A DNA stretch of 9,126 nt from JAKORR01 sp964608495. GTDB lineage: Bacteria > Armatimonadota > Zipacnadia > Zipacnadales > FEN-943. Below are positions 1-6,395 of the stretch, one piece after another. The notes under the pieces were generated by a model, which was not told the origin of the DNA, searched no databases, and saw only the letters and a list, made by a program, of their open reading frames with translations. Both the position numbers and the translations under genes were made by a program. Location: the NCBI GenBank assembly GCA_964608495.1, contig CAZSOQ010000209.1, positions 1 to 9,126 on the forward strand. The letters are read 5' to 3'. The stretch's first letter is position 1. Every line of letters starts with the position of its first letter.

Positions 1-151
1 CGCTGCCCTCTTCCAGCCCCGACCGGATTTCCCGCGCCACTGCCAAAGCCCGCTCGCCGTCCTCGATCAGTCCCGTCAAGAAAAGCCAGCAAGCTCGGCG
101 CAACGCTCGGGCGTCCCGTGTCCGGGCAATACAACTCCAGAAAGTCTTCAT
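1..151 (-). other. Second open frame overlapping the transposase fragment, coding-like below about position 84
   Basis: In the other minus-strand frame an ATG at 151 opens a reading frame that runs to the edge (50 residues visible). Its last part, LTGLIEDGERALAVAREIRS, looks like an amphipathic helix with G/C-rich third codon positions. The transposase frame over the same bases does not. I do not recognise the protein. The simplest reading is that sequence left of about position 84 belongs to a different gene whose coding frame is this one, fused to the transposase fragment by insertion or deletion. The first 20 or so residues overlap good transposase sequence and are probably not translated. 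No function can be given. Confidence 0.25.
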
Positions 152-272
152 CCCGGAATAGCTCCCCACCGTGCTGGGCCAGAAACCCGTAGAAACTCTC
201 CCGCCCCACGAACCCCAGGTACTGCACGTCTGCCTGGAACAGGCTCTTTTGATCCGACCGTCGGCTCATCAT
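1..272 (-). pseudogene. IS1182-like transposase, N-terminal fragment (runs off left edge)
   Basis: Reading from ATG at 272, the minus strand gives a protein beginning MMSRRSDQKSLFQADVQYLG and continuing through ELFRDEDFLELYCPDTGRPS to PSLLA (residues 1-63). This is the typical N-terminal (DUF772-type) region of IS1182-family DDE transposases, which would cut and move the insertion sequence. A G-rich Shine-Dalgarno (289-281) lies 8 nt upstream of ATG 272. After residue 63 (about position 84) the family would continue with a LLLQ-type helix and a VSD motif. Here it reads FLDGTDRGRRAG, which is not transposase-like, and third-position G+C falls sharply although the frame stays open to the edge. 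The catalytic DDE domain is therefore not in the window and the element is probably broken near 84. Family call from memory of the motifs; a frameshift near 84 instead of a breakpoint is possible. Confidence 0.6.
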
Positions 273-664
273 CGCCTCTGCTCCCCCCCTCACCTACTGC
301 GGCTTACACCCGATTCCTCCCACCCCTCAACCCACCTCTCCCTCCCCACCTTTTCGGCCGGATCTCTAGCGTCTCGCTTTCCCGTCCGACGTGGCAGGAT
401 CAGGGCAAAGCGGCCCGGGTCCGAGGGGGAGACTTGCGTCCAGCGGGTGTCGCGCAGAGGTGTTGGTTCTGCCCAAGCCTGCGGTGCGCCTTGTCGGGCG
501 GGCTGGCGCGCACACCTCGGTCGGTGTCGAATCGACGGTCCGATCCCTTCCACCCCAACACCACCACCCGGTGCCACTTTGCCCGCTCCTCAGGGATCCC
601 TCCACCCCACCACGAGCAGAGCGTGAGACGGCAAGGCCACGGAGTGTAACCGCCCTCAGCCACC
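273..664. other. Region without a convincing gene upstream of the transposase fragment
   Basis: Several short open frames cross this stretch on both strands, but all are Pro/Arg/Ser-rich products of high G+C with no family resemblance, no good ribosome binding site and no consistent codon bias. The part nearest the transposase (281-350) is strongly C-rich on the plus strand. On the minus strand around 370-480 one frame reads RDTRWTQVSPSDPGRFALIL, which looks somewhat protein-like and could be another degenerate fragment; I could not assign it. The end of the insertion sequence should lie in this stretch, but I could not identify its terminal inverted repeat without the other end. Confidence 0.5.
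319..347 (-). other. G-quadruplex-type tract upstream of transposase start
   Basis: The plus strand has C-runs at 319-321, 323-326, 331-333, 340-342 and 344-347. On the minus strand these are five runs of three or more G separated by 1 to 6 nt, which meets the usual G3+N1-7 quadruplex pattern. It sits 47-75 nt upstream of the transposase ATG on its coding strand. The pattern is seen directly; folding and any role in promoter or transcript control are inference. Confidence 0.45.
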
Positions 665-739
665 TCACAGTCCTCGGGCGCAACGGAAACCGCCGAAGTC
701 GTCGTACGTGTTCAGGAGGTCAACGCAGGAGCGGCACGC
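665..739 (-). pseudogene. Possible C-terminal tail of an FGE/SUMF1-domain protein (remnant)
   Basis: A minus-strand frame ending at TGA 667-665 reads ACRSCVDLLNTYDDFGGFRC followed by ARGL and the stop. Formylglycine-generating-enzyme-type domains commonly end in a GFRCAR-like motif preceded by a CRSA-like segment, and this short stretch has both in shortened form. There is no start codon, the frame closes upstream at 761-763, and the upstream bases instead encode the sulfatase remnant on the opposite strand. If real, it is a cut-off fossil of a gene whose product would activate sulfatases by converting an active-site Cys or Ser to formylglycine. About 25 residues is too little for certainty; chance resemblance is possible. 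Confidence 0.3.
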
Positions 740-741
740 GC

Positions 742-1007
742 GTCGCCCTGCTGCCCTAAGTCACCAGCACGAAGGCAGGGCAGCCGCATAACACGCTCTA
801 TTGGCGCTCGCAATAGCAGCGGGCGATCCGGCAGGGCGACTGGAAGCTGGTCACGGGCCCGCAGGTCAACACCCGGGAGTCGTGAAATGTAGCCGAGGAC
901 CTTGGTGAACGGAGCAATCCCGCGGCAAAGCTCCCGGACAAGGCGAAGGGACTCCAGCCGGCCTGGGGATGTGGACCGCGCAGGTCATGGACCCGCAGTG
1001 GCGGCGG
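742..1007 (+). pseudogene. Degenerate sulfatase C-terminus (three stops and one frameshift)
   Basis: Frame 1 from 742 reads VALLP, stop, VTSTKAGQPHNTLYWRSQ, stop, QRAIRQGDWKLVTGPQV, NTRES, stop, NVAEDLGERSNPAAKLPDKA, KGLQPAW. This follows the C-terminal pattern of type I (arylsulfatase-like) sulfatases: a LLPYLTG-like segment, then LYWR, AIRQGDWKLV, a YNVAEDxGExxNLAAKxPDK-like segment and a Trp-rich end. The stops are TAA 757-759, TAG 814-816 and TGA 883-885. One base is missing after TGG 964-966, shifting the end (MWTAQVMDPQWRR) into the frame of the next gene. The first stop stands where the family usually has Tyr. The catalytic N-terminal half with the C/SxPxR formylglycine site is absent, so no active enzyme is encoded. 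It lies in the same direction as, and directly before, the exported GH-like gene, suggesting an earlier sulfatase-hydrolase operon. Three different stops make readthrough or recoding unlikely. Confidence 0.7.
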
Positions 1008-1037
1008 CTCATGTCTGATTCGCCGGCGTGGAGTCCA

Positions 1038-3815
1038 ATGCGCACGTTAGGCCGCCACTGGAGGGACATGGCGATGCTCGGGCTCCTACTTGTGGCTCTG
1101 CTGTTCCTGACCGGTTCAGTCGCAGCCCACGCCGCACCTGTGGTCGTTGTGGATCCAGGCATCTTCTTCGAGGCGGAAGACTACGATGGGCGGCCGTGGT
1201 ATGGCGACGAGGGTTCCGGCGCCAGGTTCGAGGAGCCGCTGGGCAGCGGCGGCGCGGTGCTCGTCGGCATGTACAAGCCTGGGGGCTTGGCCTACAAGCT
1301 CACCGTTGCCGTCGCAGGCGAGTACCACGTCTGGCTGCGCTGCGCAGTGCCCGGCGACACGACCGTCAGGATCGGCGCCAACACCACGTCGGAGGCGGAT
1401 CTGCTTGCCGTGCCGGTCGCGGCGACCACCCAGGGGTCCCTGACCGCGCCGGGCGCCTACCAGTGGCGCAACCTGGGAACCCATGCCCTGAAGGAGGGCG
1501 AGAACACCCTCATCCTCGGCCAGGGCGCCCAGCGGCCGGACTGCTTCTTCCTGACGCCCGACGCCGGGTTCCAGCCGGGCGAGGACTTCCTGGACCGGGT
1601 GGTCCGGGCGAAGGAAGCCCCGAGGGGGCAGCTTCTGCCCGAGCTCACCCACGAAAGCTACATCACCCAGCATCCGCAGTGGCTGCGGCAGGCCTGGCGC
1701 GCCAGCTACGGGCACCTGGAATGGGACCGTGACAAGACCTCACCCGAGGAGTGGTGCCGGCGTGCCAGGGAAGCGGGCGCCACGGCCATTGTTGGGGCCG
1801 GGGAGGTGCCGGCGGGGTCGGTGGACGGCGCGCTCAAGGTCTTCCCGATCCGGATGCTGGACGATGCCTCCTTCAAGCTGCCCAAGAACTACAGCCTGGA
1901 CTACCAGTGGACCAGGACCTTCGTCGAGGCGGCCCACCGGCAGGGCCTGAAGATGGTGCTGTACGATGGCGCGTACCGGACGCTGGACCCGCTGCTGCTG
2001 GACCACCCCGAATGGCGGCAGCGCCATGCCGACGGACGGGTGTTTGCCTCGGGCTTCGGCGCCTGGCATTCCGCCTATCGCCAGGCCTACGTTGACCGCT
2101 GGGTGCAGATAGCGCAAGTCTCGGGCATGGACGGGATCATGATTGACATGCTGTTCACTGCGCCTCCGGGGGGCGACTTCTCGGACTCCACCGTGCAGGC
2201 CTTCAAGGACCGGTTCGGCGTCGAGCCCCCTCGCGAGGCGGATCCCCGCAACCTCACCTGGCAGCGGTGGGTTGATTTCCAGGCCTGGACCCGCGAGGAA
2301 GCCCTCCTCGAACTCACCGAGGCCCTGCACGCGGTGGACCCCGAGATAGCGGTGATTGTCAACCAGATCGGGGGCTGGGTCTTCAACCAGACTGATCGCA
2401 GCTTCCTGAAGGCGCGCGCGGCCCGCTGCTGTGACGGGTTCCTCGAAGAGATGGGCTGGGAGCTCCAGGCGACTACGGACCGCCCATGGGCCGGCGGCCG
2501 TCCGTGGGCCTGGCCGCTGCACGCGCAGTGGCAGAACCTGTTCCTGCACTGCCGCACGCGGCCCGGCTGGGGGCACATGTGGTGTATCCTTCACAACTTC
2601 CCCGCGGCCCACAACGAGAGCCTGAACTACGCGATGTTCGCCAACGGGACGGCGCCCGGCGTGGTTACAGGCGGCAACTGGGAGGCAATGTCCCGGGTCT
2701 GGAAGCACATCGAGGCATGCGAGTCCGCGATGGCGGGTGCGAGCCTGGAGCCGTGGCTGGCCCTGCATTTCGGCGAGGACACGCTGGACTGGTATGCCAA
2801 CGCCTGCGGCTTTGACAGGACGCGCGATGACCCGCGCTACGAGGCCTACATGAAGAATGTCTTCGGCCTCTTCCAGGCGGCGCTGGAGCTGCACCTGCCC
2901 GTTGAGGTCCTTACCGACGAGGAGCTGGCGGACCTGGAAGGGCTGCGGCGCTATGCCACGGTCCTGCTGCCCAACTCGGCCTGCCTGAGCGAGGCGCAGG
3001 CGCGGGCGCTGGAGGACTACGTGGAGGGCGGCGGCGGCCTCGTGGCCACCACGGAGACCGGGTGCTTCGATGAGAACGGGACGCGCCTGGAGACCCCTCG
3101 CCTGGCAGCGCTCCTCGGCGCCATCCAGCATGGTGCGCGCGTGAGCAGCAACTGGTATCTGCCGCTGAGTGACTTGACTCACCCGCTGGTGGACCACCCC
3201 GAGATCCGTGACTCCGGCGCCTGGGAGCAGGGGCAGTACAGGCCGCGTGACCGCGGGGTTCTGTACGCGGGCAGGCGTGGCATCGCCGCCGCGCCGGTCA
3301 GCGACGTCGCCGCCGAGGCCTTCAGTCTGCCGCTGACGGGCGGGCCTCCGGCCACGGGGGACTACCGCCTCCTGGCCCGCCAGCACGGCCAGGGCAAAAT
3401 GGTGTTCATCTCGCTGGACATAGGCCACGCGTACTACGTGTGGAATCACCCGCTCAACCGGCGACTGATCGGCCAAGCGCTGACCTGGGTGGCTTCGCGC
3501 CCGGCCCCTCTCCGCACCAACGGCCCGATGATCCTGCAGACCGTGCTCTGGCGGAGGGGTGAGAGCAAGGTCGTGCACCTGCTCAATGACATTTCCTCCT
3601 TCGGCCGAGCCGCGGCGCCCAACCCGGAGGCCTACACGCCCTTCCGCGCCGAGGTCATACCCTTGCACGACGTCGAGGTGAGCGTGGCCGGGGACTTCGC
3701 GCAGGCGCGGCTGCTCCCGCAGGGACAGGACCTGCCGGTCAGCCGCGCGGACGGCTGGAGCACCGTCACCGTGCCGCGGATGGATGTCCACGCCATGGTG
3801 GTCTTCTCGCCTTAG
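1038..3815 (+). CDS. Secreted glycoside-hydrolase-like protein with beta-galactosidase-trimerisation-like domain
   Basis: The predicted product is 925 residues. ATG 1038 is chosen because it follows GGAG (1030-1033) and gives a good signal peptide: Arg/His-rich n-region (residues 1-10), hydrophobic core 11-29, and AHA-type cleavage near 32. The same frame is open back to ATG 969, but that extension is sulfatase remnant. ATG 1068 or 1074 are alternatives behind GGAGG 1060-1064. Residues about 35-175 form a beta-rich domain (FFEAEDYDGRPW start) like exported carbohydrate-binding modules. About 200-610 resemble a TIM barrel, with SGMDGIMIDM (Asp370) at a strand end typical of clan-A-like hydrolases and EEMGWE at 470-475 as further acidic candidates. 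Residues 615-820 resemble the GATase-like trimerisation domain of GH42-type enzymes (ATVLLPNSACLSEAQARALE, then YVEGGGGLVA). A C-terminal beta domain contains VVHLLND. The substrate is unknown and the catalytic residues are inferred. The closest family is GH42-like or an unclassified hypothetical GH family. Confidence 0.82.
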   Translation: MRTLGRHWRDMAMLGLLLVALLFLTGSVAAHAAPVVVVDPGIFFEAEDYDGRPWYGDEGSGARFEEPLGSGGAVLVGMYKPGGLAYKLTVAVAGEYHVWLRCAVPGDTTVRIGANTTSEADLLAVPVAATTQGSLTAPGAYQWRNLGTHALKEGENTLILGQGAQRPDCFFLTPDAGFQPGEDFLDRVVRAKEAPRGQLLPELTHESYITQHPQWLRQAWRASYGHLEWDRDKTSPEEWCRRAREAGATAIVGAGEVPAGSVDGALKVFPIRMLDDASFKLPKNYSLDYQWTRTFVEAAHRQGLKMVLYDGAYRTLDPLLLDHPEWRQRHADGRVFASGFGAWHSAYRQAYVDRWVQIAQVSGMDGIMIDMLFTAPPGGDFSDSTVQAFKDRFGVEPPREADPRNLTWQRWVDFQAWTREEALLELTEALHAVDPEIAVIVNQIGGWVFNQTDRSFLKARAARCCDGFLEEMGWELQATTDRPWAGGRPWAWPLHAQWQNLFLHCRTRPGWGHMWCILHNFPAAHNESLNYAMFANGTAPGVVTGGNWEAMSRVWKHIEACESAMAGASLEPWLALHFGEDTLDWYANACGFDRTRDDPRYEAYMKNVFGLFQAALELHLPVEVLTDEELADLEGLRRYATVLLPNSACLSEAQARALEDYVEGGGGLVATTETGCFDENGTRLETPRLAALLGAIQHGARVSSNWYLPLSDLTHPLVDHPEIRDSGAWEQGQYRPRDRGVLYAGRRGIAAAPVSDVAAEAFSLPLTGGPPATGDYRLLARQHGQGKMVFISLDIGHAYYVWNHPLNRRLIGQALTWVASRPAPLRTNGPMILQTVLWRRGESKVVHLLNDISSFGRAAAPNPEAYTPFRAEVIPLHDVEVSVAGDFAQARLLPQGQDLPVSRADGWSTVTVPRMDVHAMVVFSP

Positions 3816-4009
3816 CGGCTGCCTGGCGGCACCACCCATCTGGCGCAGAGGGGGCACATGATGCGCGAAGGCCCCAGTGGTGTGGCCAGGCCGGGATTTC
3901 CCCGGCATCCGCCAGGAAGGCTGGAAGACCGCCGGTGCGAGGCACCCAGGCAAGCGCATTCCGCAGGTCGGTGGCCAGCGAGGGACACCACGGGGCCACC
4001 ACCGCGGGC
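3816..4009. other. Gap after the GH-like gene; hairpin but no gene seen
   Basis: No frame here has family resemblance. A plus-strand frame starting at ATG 3858 is open through to 4199, but its first part is Pro/Arg-rich and featureless; only the later part looks like protein. A hairpin with arms GCCGGG (3890-3895) and CCCGGC (3901-3906) and a 5-nt loop lies 75 nt after the stop of the GH-like gene. It lacks a T-run and is at best a weak terminator. Confidence 0.4.
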
Positions 4010-4199
4010 TAGAGTCCGCGCCTACGCGTGGCCCGTAGTCTCGATTACGACCGAGGCGCGGTCGGTGTCGGGACGGTGGCTGCGGCGGGAACCTGCGGTG
4101 CAGAACAGGAGGACCCGGCGGGCCTGGTTCTCGCTCAGGACGCCAAGACAGCCTACCGGCGACATGTACGTGGACCGGTTCGTGTTCGTGAGGGAGTGA
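4010..4199 (+). pseudogene. Possible C-terminal remnant of an exported beta-sandwich protein
   Basis: The frame ending at TGA 4197-4199 reads RVRAYAWPVVSI, then SVSGRWLRREPAV, TRRAWFSLRTPRQP and TGDMYVDRFVFVRE before the stop. The order 'GxWxRxE, Arg-Ala-Trp-hydrophobic-Ser-Leu-Arg, Gly-Asp-x-Tyr-Val-Asp-x-hydrophobic-Val-Phe-x-Arg-Glu' is the usual ending of carbohydrate-binding-module-like beta-sandwiches on exported proteins. No plausible start or ribosome binding site exists for a stand-alone gene, and the upstream sequence loses resemblance, so I read it as the surviving 3' end of a decayed gene in the same direction as its neighbours. It ends 39 nt before the methyltransferase start. 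The call rests on motif pattern alone. Confidence 0.35.
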
Positions 4200-4238
4200 C
4201 CACACGAACGGGGCGCTCGCCGTGGGAGGAAGCGCGAG

Positions 4239-5663
4239 ATGATTGTGGACGTGCTCACTGAGAGCCAGTTCGAGCAGGCGGCGGCCGAAGTCCGGCAGGT
4301 GCTGGGGAAGATCGGCTTCCACCTCGGGCATGAGCGGCTGAGAGCGCTGGCCTTGCAGGCGGGCTGCGCTGAGACCGCTCAGGGGCGAGTGGTGTTCGAT
4401 GGTCGGCAGATCGACGAGATGCGGGAGCGGATACGGGAGCTGTTTCCCCCGCCGCCAGCCGGGGCGCCCGAGCCGCGTCTTGTGCACCCGAAGCGACCGC
4501 TCCGGACCGGCTTGGGCAACATCGTGCCGAAGGTCTACGACTACGAGACCCGGAGCGCTGTGGCCGCCGACACCGATCACCTGTCCGCACTGACGAAGCT
4601 CGCCCACGCGGAGCAGCGCGTAGCGTCTCTCTGCATTCCGCTGTCGCGGCAGGACGTTCCCCCGCCCATTGAACAGCTCGACGCGCTGGTCCTCATGGCT
4701 CGCCTCACGGACAAGCCAGTGGGCTCAGTAGACCCGACCGTCCCGGAGGCGGTGCCCTACATCGCTGAGATGGGCACTGCGCTCGGCCACGAGCCGGCGT
4801 CCTTCATCGGCCCGTGCAATTGCCTGAATCCGCCGCTGCGGTTGGGGCCGCGCACGGCCGAGACCATGCTGCAGCGCGCCCGCTACCATGCGCCAGCCAT
4901 GATGACCACGATGACGAACATCGGGGGCACGGGGCCGGTGGACATGTACGGCAGTGTGGTGCTGGCGACGGCCGAGATCGTGGGCGGCCAGATCCTCGCC
5001 CTCATCGTTGACCCCGACGCCGCCGTCTCGGGCTACACGGCCACAACGCAGCTCGACATGCTGACCGGGAACCTCACCGAGTCGACGCCGCAGACCGTGC
5101 GGGTGGATGCTGCTACCCAGCAGCTCATCGAGAAGCACTTTGGCGGCGGCACCCGGGTCGGCGGACGCGGCTACATCACCGCCGAGCATCCGGGCCTGCA
5201 GGCCCTCTTTGAGCGCTTCCTGAAGGCAGTGGGCTACTCAGCTTACGTGGACGGGCACGTTGTGCACTACGCCGGTACCGGCAACCTGAACAATGGCAGC
5301 GTCATGAGTGCCGAGCAGTACCTGCTGGATCTCGAGGTCATGGAGGCGCTAGACGACCTCTTTGCGGCACCCCCGGTACCAGTCGTTGGTGAGGTCGTCA
5401 GCCGTCTGCGCGAGGGCATTCTGGAGGCCGAAGGCAACTTTCTGGGACTCGACCACACACTCAAGCACTTCCGGGACGCCTTGTGGGAGCCCCGCTACTT
5501 CCAGCGGCTGGCTGACACGCGGGCAGAGGCGGACATCGTCGCCCGGTGTCATGCCGATTACCTTCACCGCATCGAGCACTACGAGCCGGCGTCCCAGCCG
5601 CCCGACGTAGTCCGCGAACTGGAAAGCATCCTTGACCGCGCACGACGCGACCTGCTCGGCTAG
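4239..5663 (+). CDS. MttB-family (trimethylamine methyltransferase-like) corrinoid-dependent methyltransferase, non-pyrrolysine
   Basis: The 474-residue product is of normal length for the MttB family (PF06253). These cytoplasmic TIM-barrel enzymes transfer a methyl group from a quaternary or tertiary amine to the Co(I) corrinoid of a partner protein. The start is set by GGGAGGA (4224-4230), 8 nt before ATG. Family features seen: VDVLTESQFEQ start; GIGFHLGH-like early helix (KIGFHLGHERLRAL, residues 24-37); KVYDYETRS with ADTDHLSAL (98-117); the glycine-rich NIGGTGPVDMYGSVVLATAE core (227-246) with AEIVGGQILALI (245-256); and LGLDHTLKHFRDALWEPRYF (402-421), the hallmark C-terminal segment. 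No in-frame TAG occurs, so it is not the pyrrolysine type. Non-Pyl members act on glycine betaine, proline betaine, carnitine and similar compounds; the substrate here cannot be told. No corrinoid protein or reductive activase gene is in the window, so partners must be encoded elsewhere. Family assignment is strong, function only general. Confidence 0.9.
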   Translation: MIVDVLTESQFEQAAAEVRQVLGKIGFHLGHERLRALALQAGCAETAQGRVVFDGRQIDEMRERIRELFPPPPAGAPEPRLVHPKRPLRTGLGNIVPKVYDYETRSAVAADTDHLSALTKLAHAEQRVASLCIPLSRQDVPPPIEQLDALVLMARLTDKPVGSVDPTVPEAVPYIAEMGTALGHEPASFIGPCNCLNPPLRLGPRTAETMLQRARYHAPAMMTTMTNIGGTGPVDMYGSVVLATAEIVGGQILALIVDPDAAVSGYTATTQLDMLTGNLTESTPQTVRVDAATQQLIEKHFGGGTRVGGRGYITAEHPGLQALFERFLKAVGYSAYVDGHVVHYAGTGNLNNGSVMSAEQYLLDLEVMEALDDLFAAPPVPVVGEVVSRLREGILEAEGNFLGLDHTLKHFRDALWEPRYFQRLADTRAEADIVARCHADYLHRIEHYEPASQPPDVVRELESILDRARRDLLG

Positions 5664-5728
5664 CCGACGAGGCCTGGGGGCAACCGTCACTCCGCAGCCG
5701 TCTGGCTACGGCCCGGGGCTACGTAGGG

Positions 5729-5751
5729 CCGGAGGGCCTCCTCGCCTCCGG
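5729..5751. terminator. Inverted repeat between convergent genes, possible bidirectional terminator
   Basis: CCGGAGG (5729-5735) and CCTCCGG (5745-5751) form a perfect 7-bp stem with a 9-nt loop. It lies 66 nt after the stop of the methyltransferase gene and 36 nt beyond the stop of the oppositely oriented small secreted gene. There is no T-run on either strand, so a classic intrinsic terminator is not shown; the position between convergent stops is the main support. Confidence 0.35.
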
Positions 5752-5762
5752 GGTCGAGGGGA

Positions 5763-5780
5763 GGGCCGGCCGGCCGGCCC
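5763..5780. repeat. Perfect 18-bp G+C palindrome next to a stop codon
   Basis: GGGCCGGCCGGCCGGCCC is identical to its reverse complement and begins 6 nt past the stop (TAG, 5789-5787) of the minus-strand gene. It contains overlapping GGCCGGCC units. It could work with the hairpin at 5729-5751 as a transcription end, or mark a methylation-rich spot. A palindrome without a loop makes a poor RNA hairpin, so the role is open. Confidence 0.45.
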
Positions 5781-5786
5781 GCGCGC

Positions 5787-6395
5787 CTACCGCTTGAAGA
5801 GCTCCGTCTTGGTGTCCATACAGAAGGCGCCCAGCCCCTCGGCGCTCTGCCAGACCATCACCCCGCCGTTCTGCACCGCGTAGACCCAGGCGGCGGCGAT
5901 GGCCCGATCAGGCACGAAGCCCTGGTTGCCGCGATGCCAGAACCGCCCGAAGCTGCCCGTGCACAGATGCTCGAGCTGGGCACGCCTGCCGGGGTCCGGG
6001 TCTGCTTCCCTGCCCTCGATGGTGATGACGGCTTCGTAGTCCTCGGGGTGGAAGCGGAACATGGCGCCGTAGACCTGGTCCTCCAGCAACACCTCGTTGC
6101 CCTGCTGGACCTTGATGGCGCCGTTGCCGAGGACCTCCATGCCCGTGACCACCGGCTGGTTCTGGCCGGCCGCGTCCGGGAGCTGGATGATGATCGGCGC
6201 GCAGTGGCCGCCCTGCGGGAAGGTGACGACGACGGCCCCCGCGTTGTAGGTGAGGGATGTGAAGGTCGCCACCTCCTCGAGCGGCATCGTCCACGGGTAG
6301 GCGGGCCGGTTCTGCGCGAAGGCGCCAGCGGCCAGGAGCAGGAACAGCAGGGCGCAGGCAACCGCGAACCCCTTGCGATCCGACGTGCGGAGCAT
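5787..6395 (-). CDS. Small secreted protein of unknown function
   Basis: I do not recognise this 202-residue protein. ATG 6395 is preferred over the upstream in-frame ATG 6446 because GGAGGGG (6407-6401) sits 5 nt before it and because the protein then starts with a clean signal peptide: basic MLRTSDRKG, hydrophobic core to about residue 23, cleavage after AFA at 27. The mature part (about 175 residues) starts NRPAYPWTMPLEEV. It is beta-rich in its first half (AGAVVVTFPQGG, APIIIQLP, NGAIKVQQGNEVLLED) and helical or mixed in the second half (RRAQLEHLCTGSFGRFWHRG, DRAIAAAWVYAVQNGGVMVW). Cys65, Cys145 and Cys192 are present and two could form a disulfide after export. There is no membrane segment after the signal and no sortase or lipobox motif. 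It converges with the methyltransferase and diverges from the heparinase-like gene, sharing its intergenic control region, so joint regulation with the latter is possible. Confidence 0.72.
   Translation of the reverse strand: MLRTSDRKGFAVACALLFLLLAAGAFAQNRPAYPWTMPLEEVATFTSLTYNAGAVVVTFPQGGHCAPIIIQLPDAAGQNQPVVTGMEVLGNGAIKVQQGNEVLLEDQVYGAMFRFHPEDYEAVITIEGREADPDPGRRAQLEHLCTGSFGRFWHRGNQGFVPDRAIAAAWVYAVQNGGVMVWQSAEGLGAFCMDTKTELFKR

Noticed and set aside
171..759. Plus-strand frames 171-626 and 391-759 as genes
   Set aside because: The first overlaps the transposase fragment and is Pro/Ser-rich. The second is featureless except for its last residues, which belong to the sulfatase remnant and end at the remnant's first stop.
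742..1007. Sulfatase read with stop-codon recoding or readthrough
   Set aside because: Three different stop codons plus a frameshift, and only the last 85 or so residues present, fit decay far better than recoding.
969..1037. ATG 969 as the start of the GH-like gene
   Set aside because: Its residues match the sulfatase C-terminal pattern, there is no ribosome binding site, and the start would bury the signal peptide.
1740..4607. 955-residue open frame on the minus strand
   Set aside because: It lies antisense to the GH-like gene and the start of the methyltransferase, is rich in Arg, Pro, His and Val without family motifs, and is explained by the high-G+C shadow of real coding frames, although it does stay open across the 3816-4238 gap.
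4239..5663. Pyrrolysine-type MttB
   Set aside because: The frame has no internal TAG codon from start to stop, so no amber-encoded pyrrolysine is needed.
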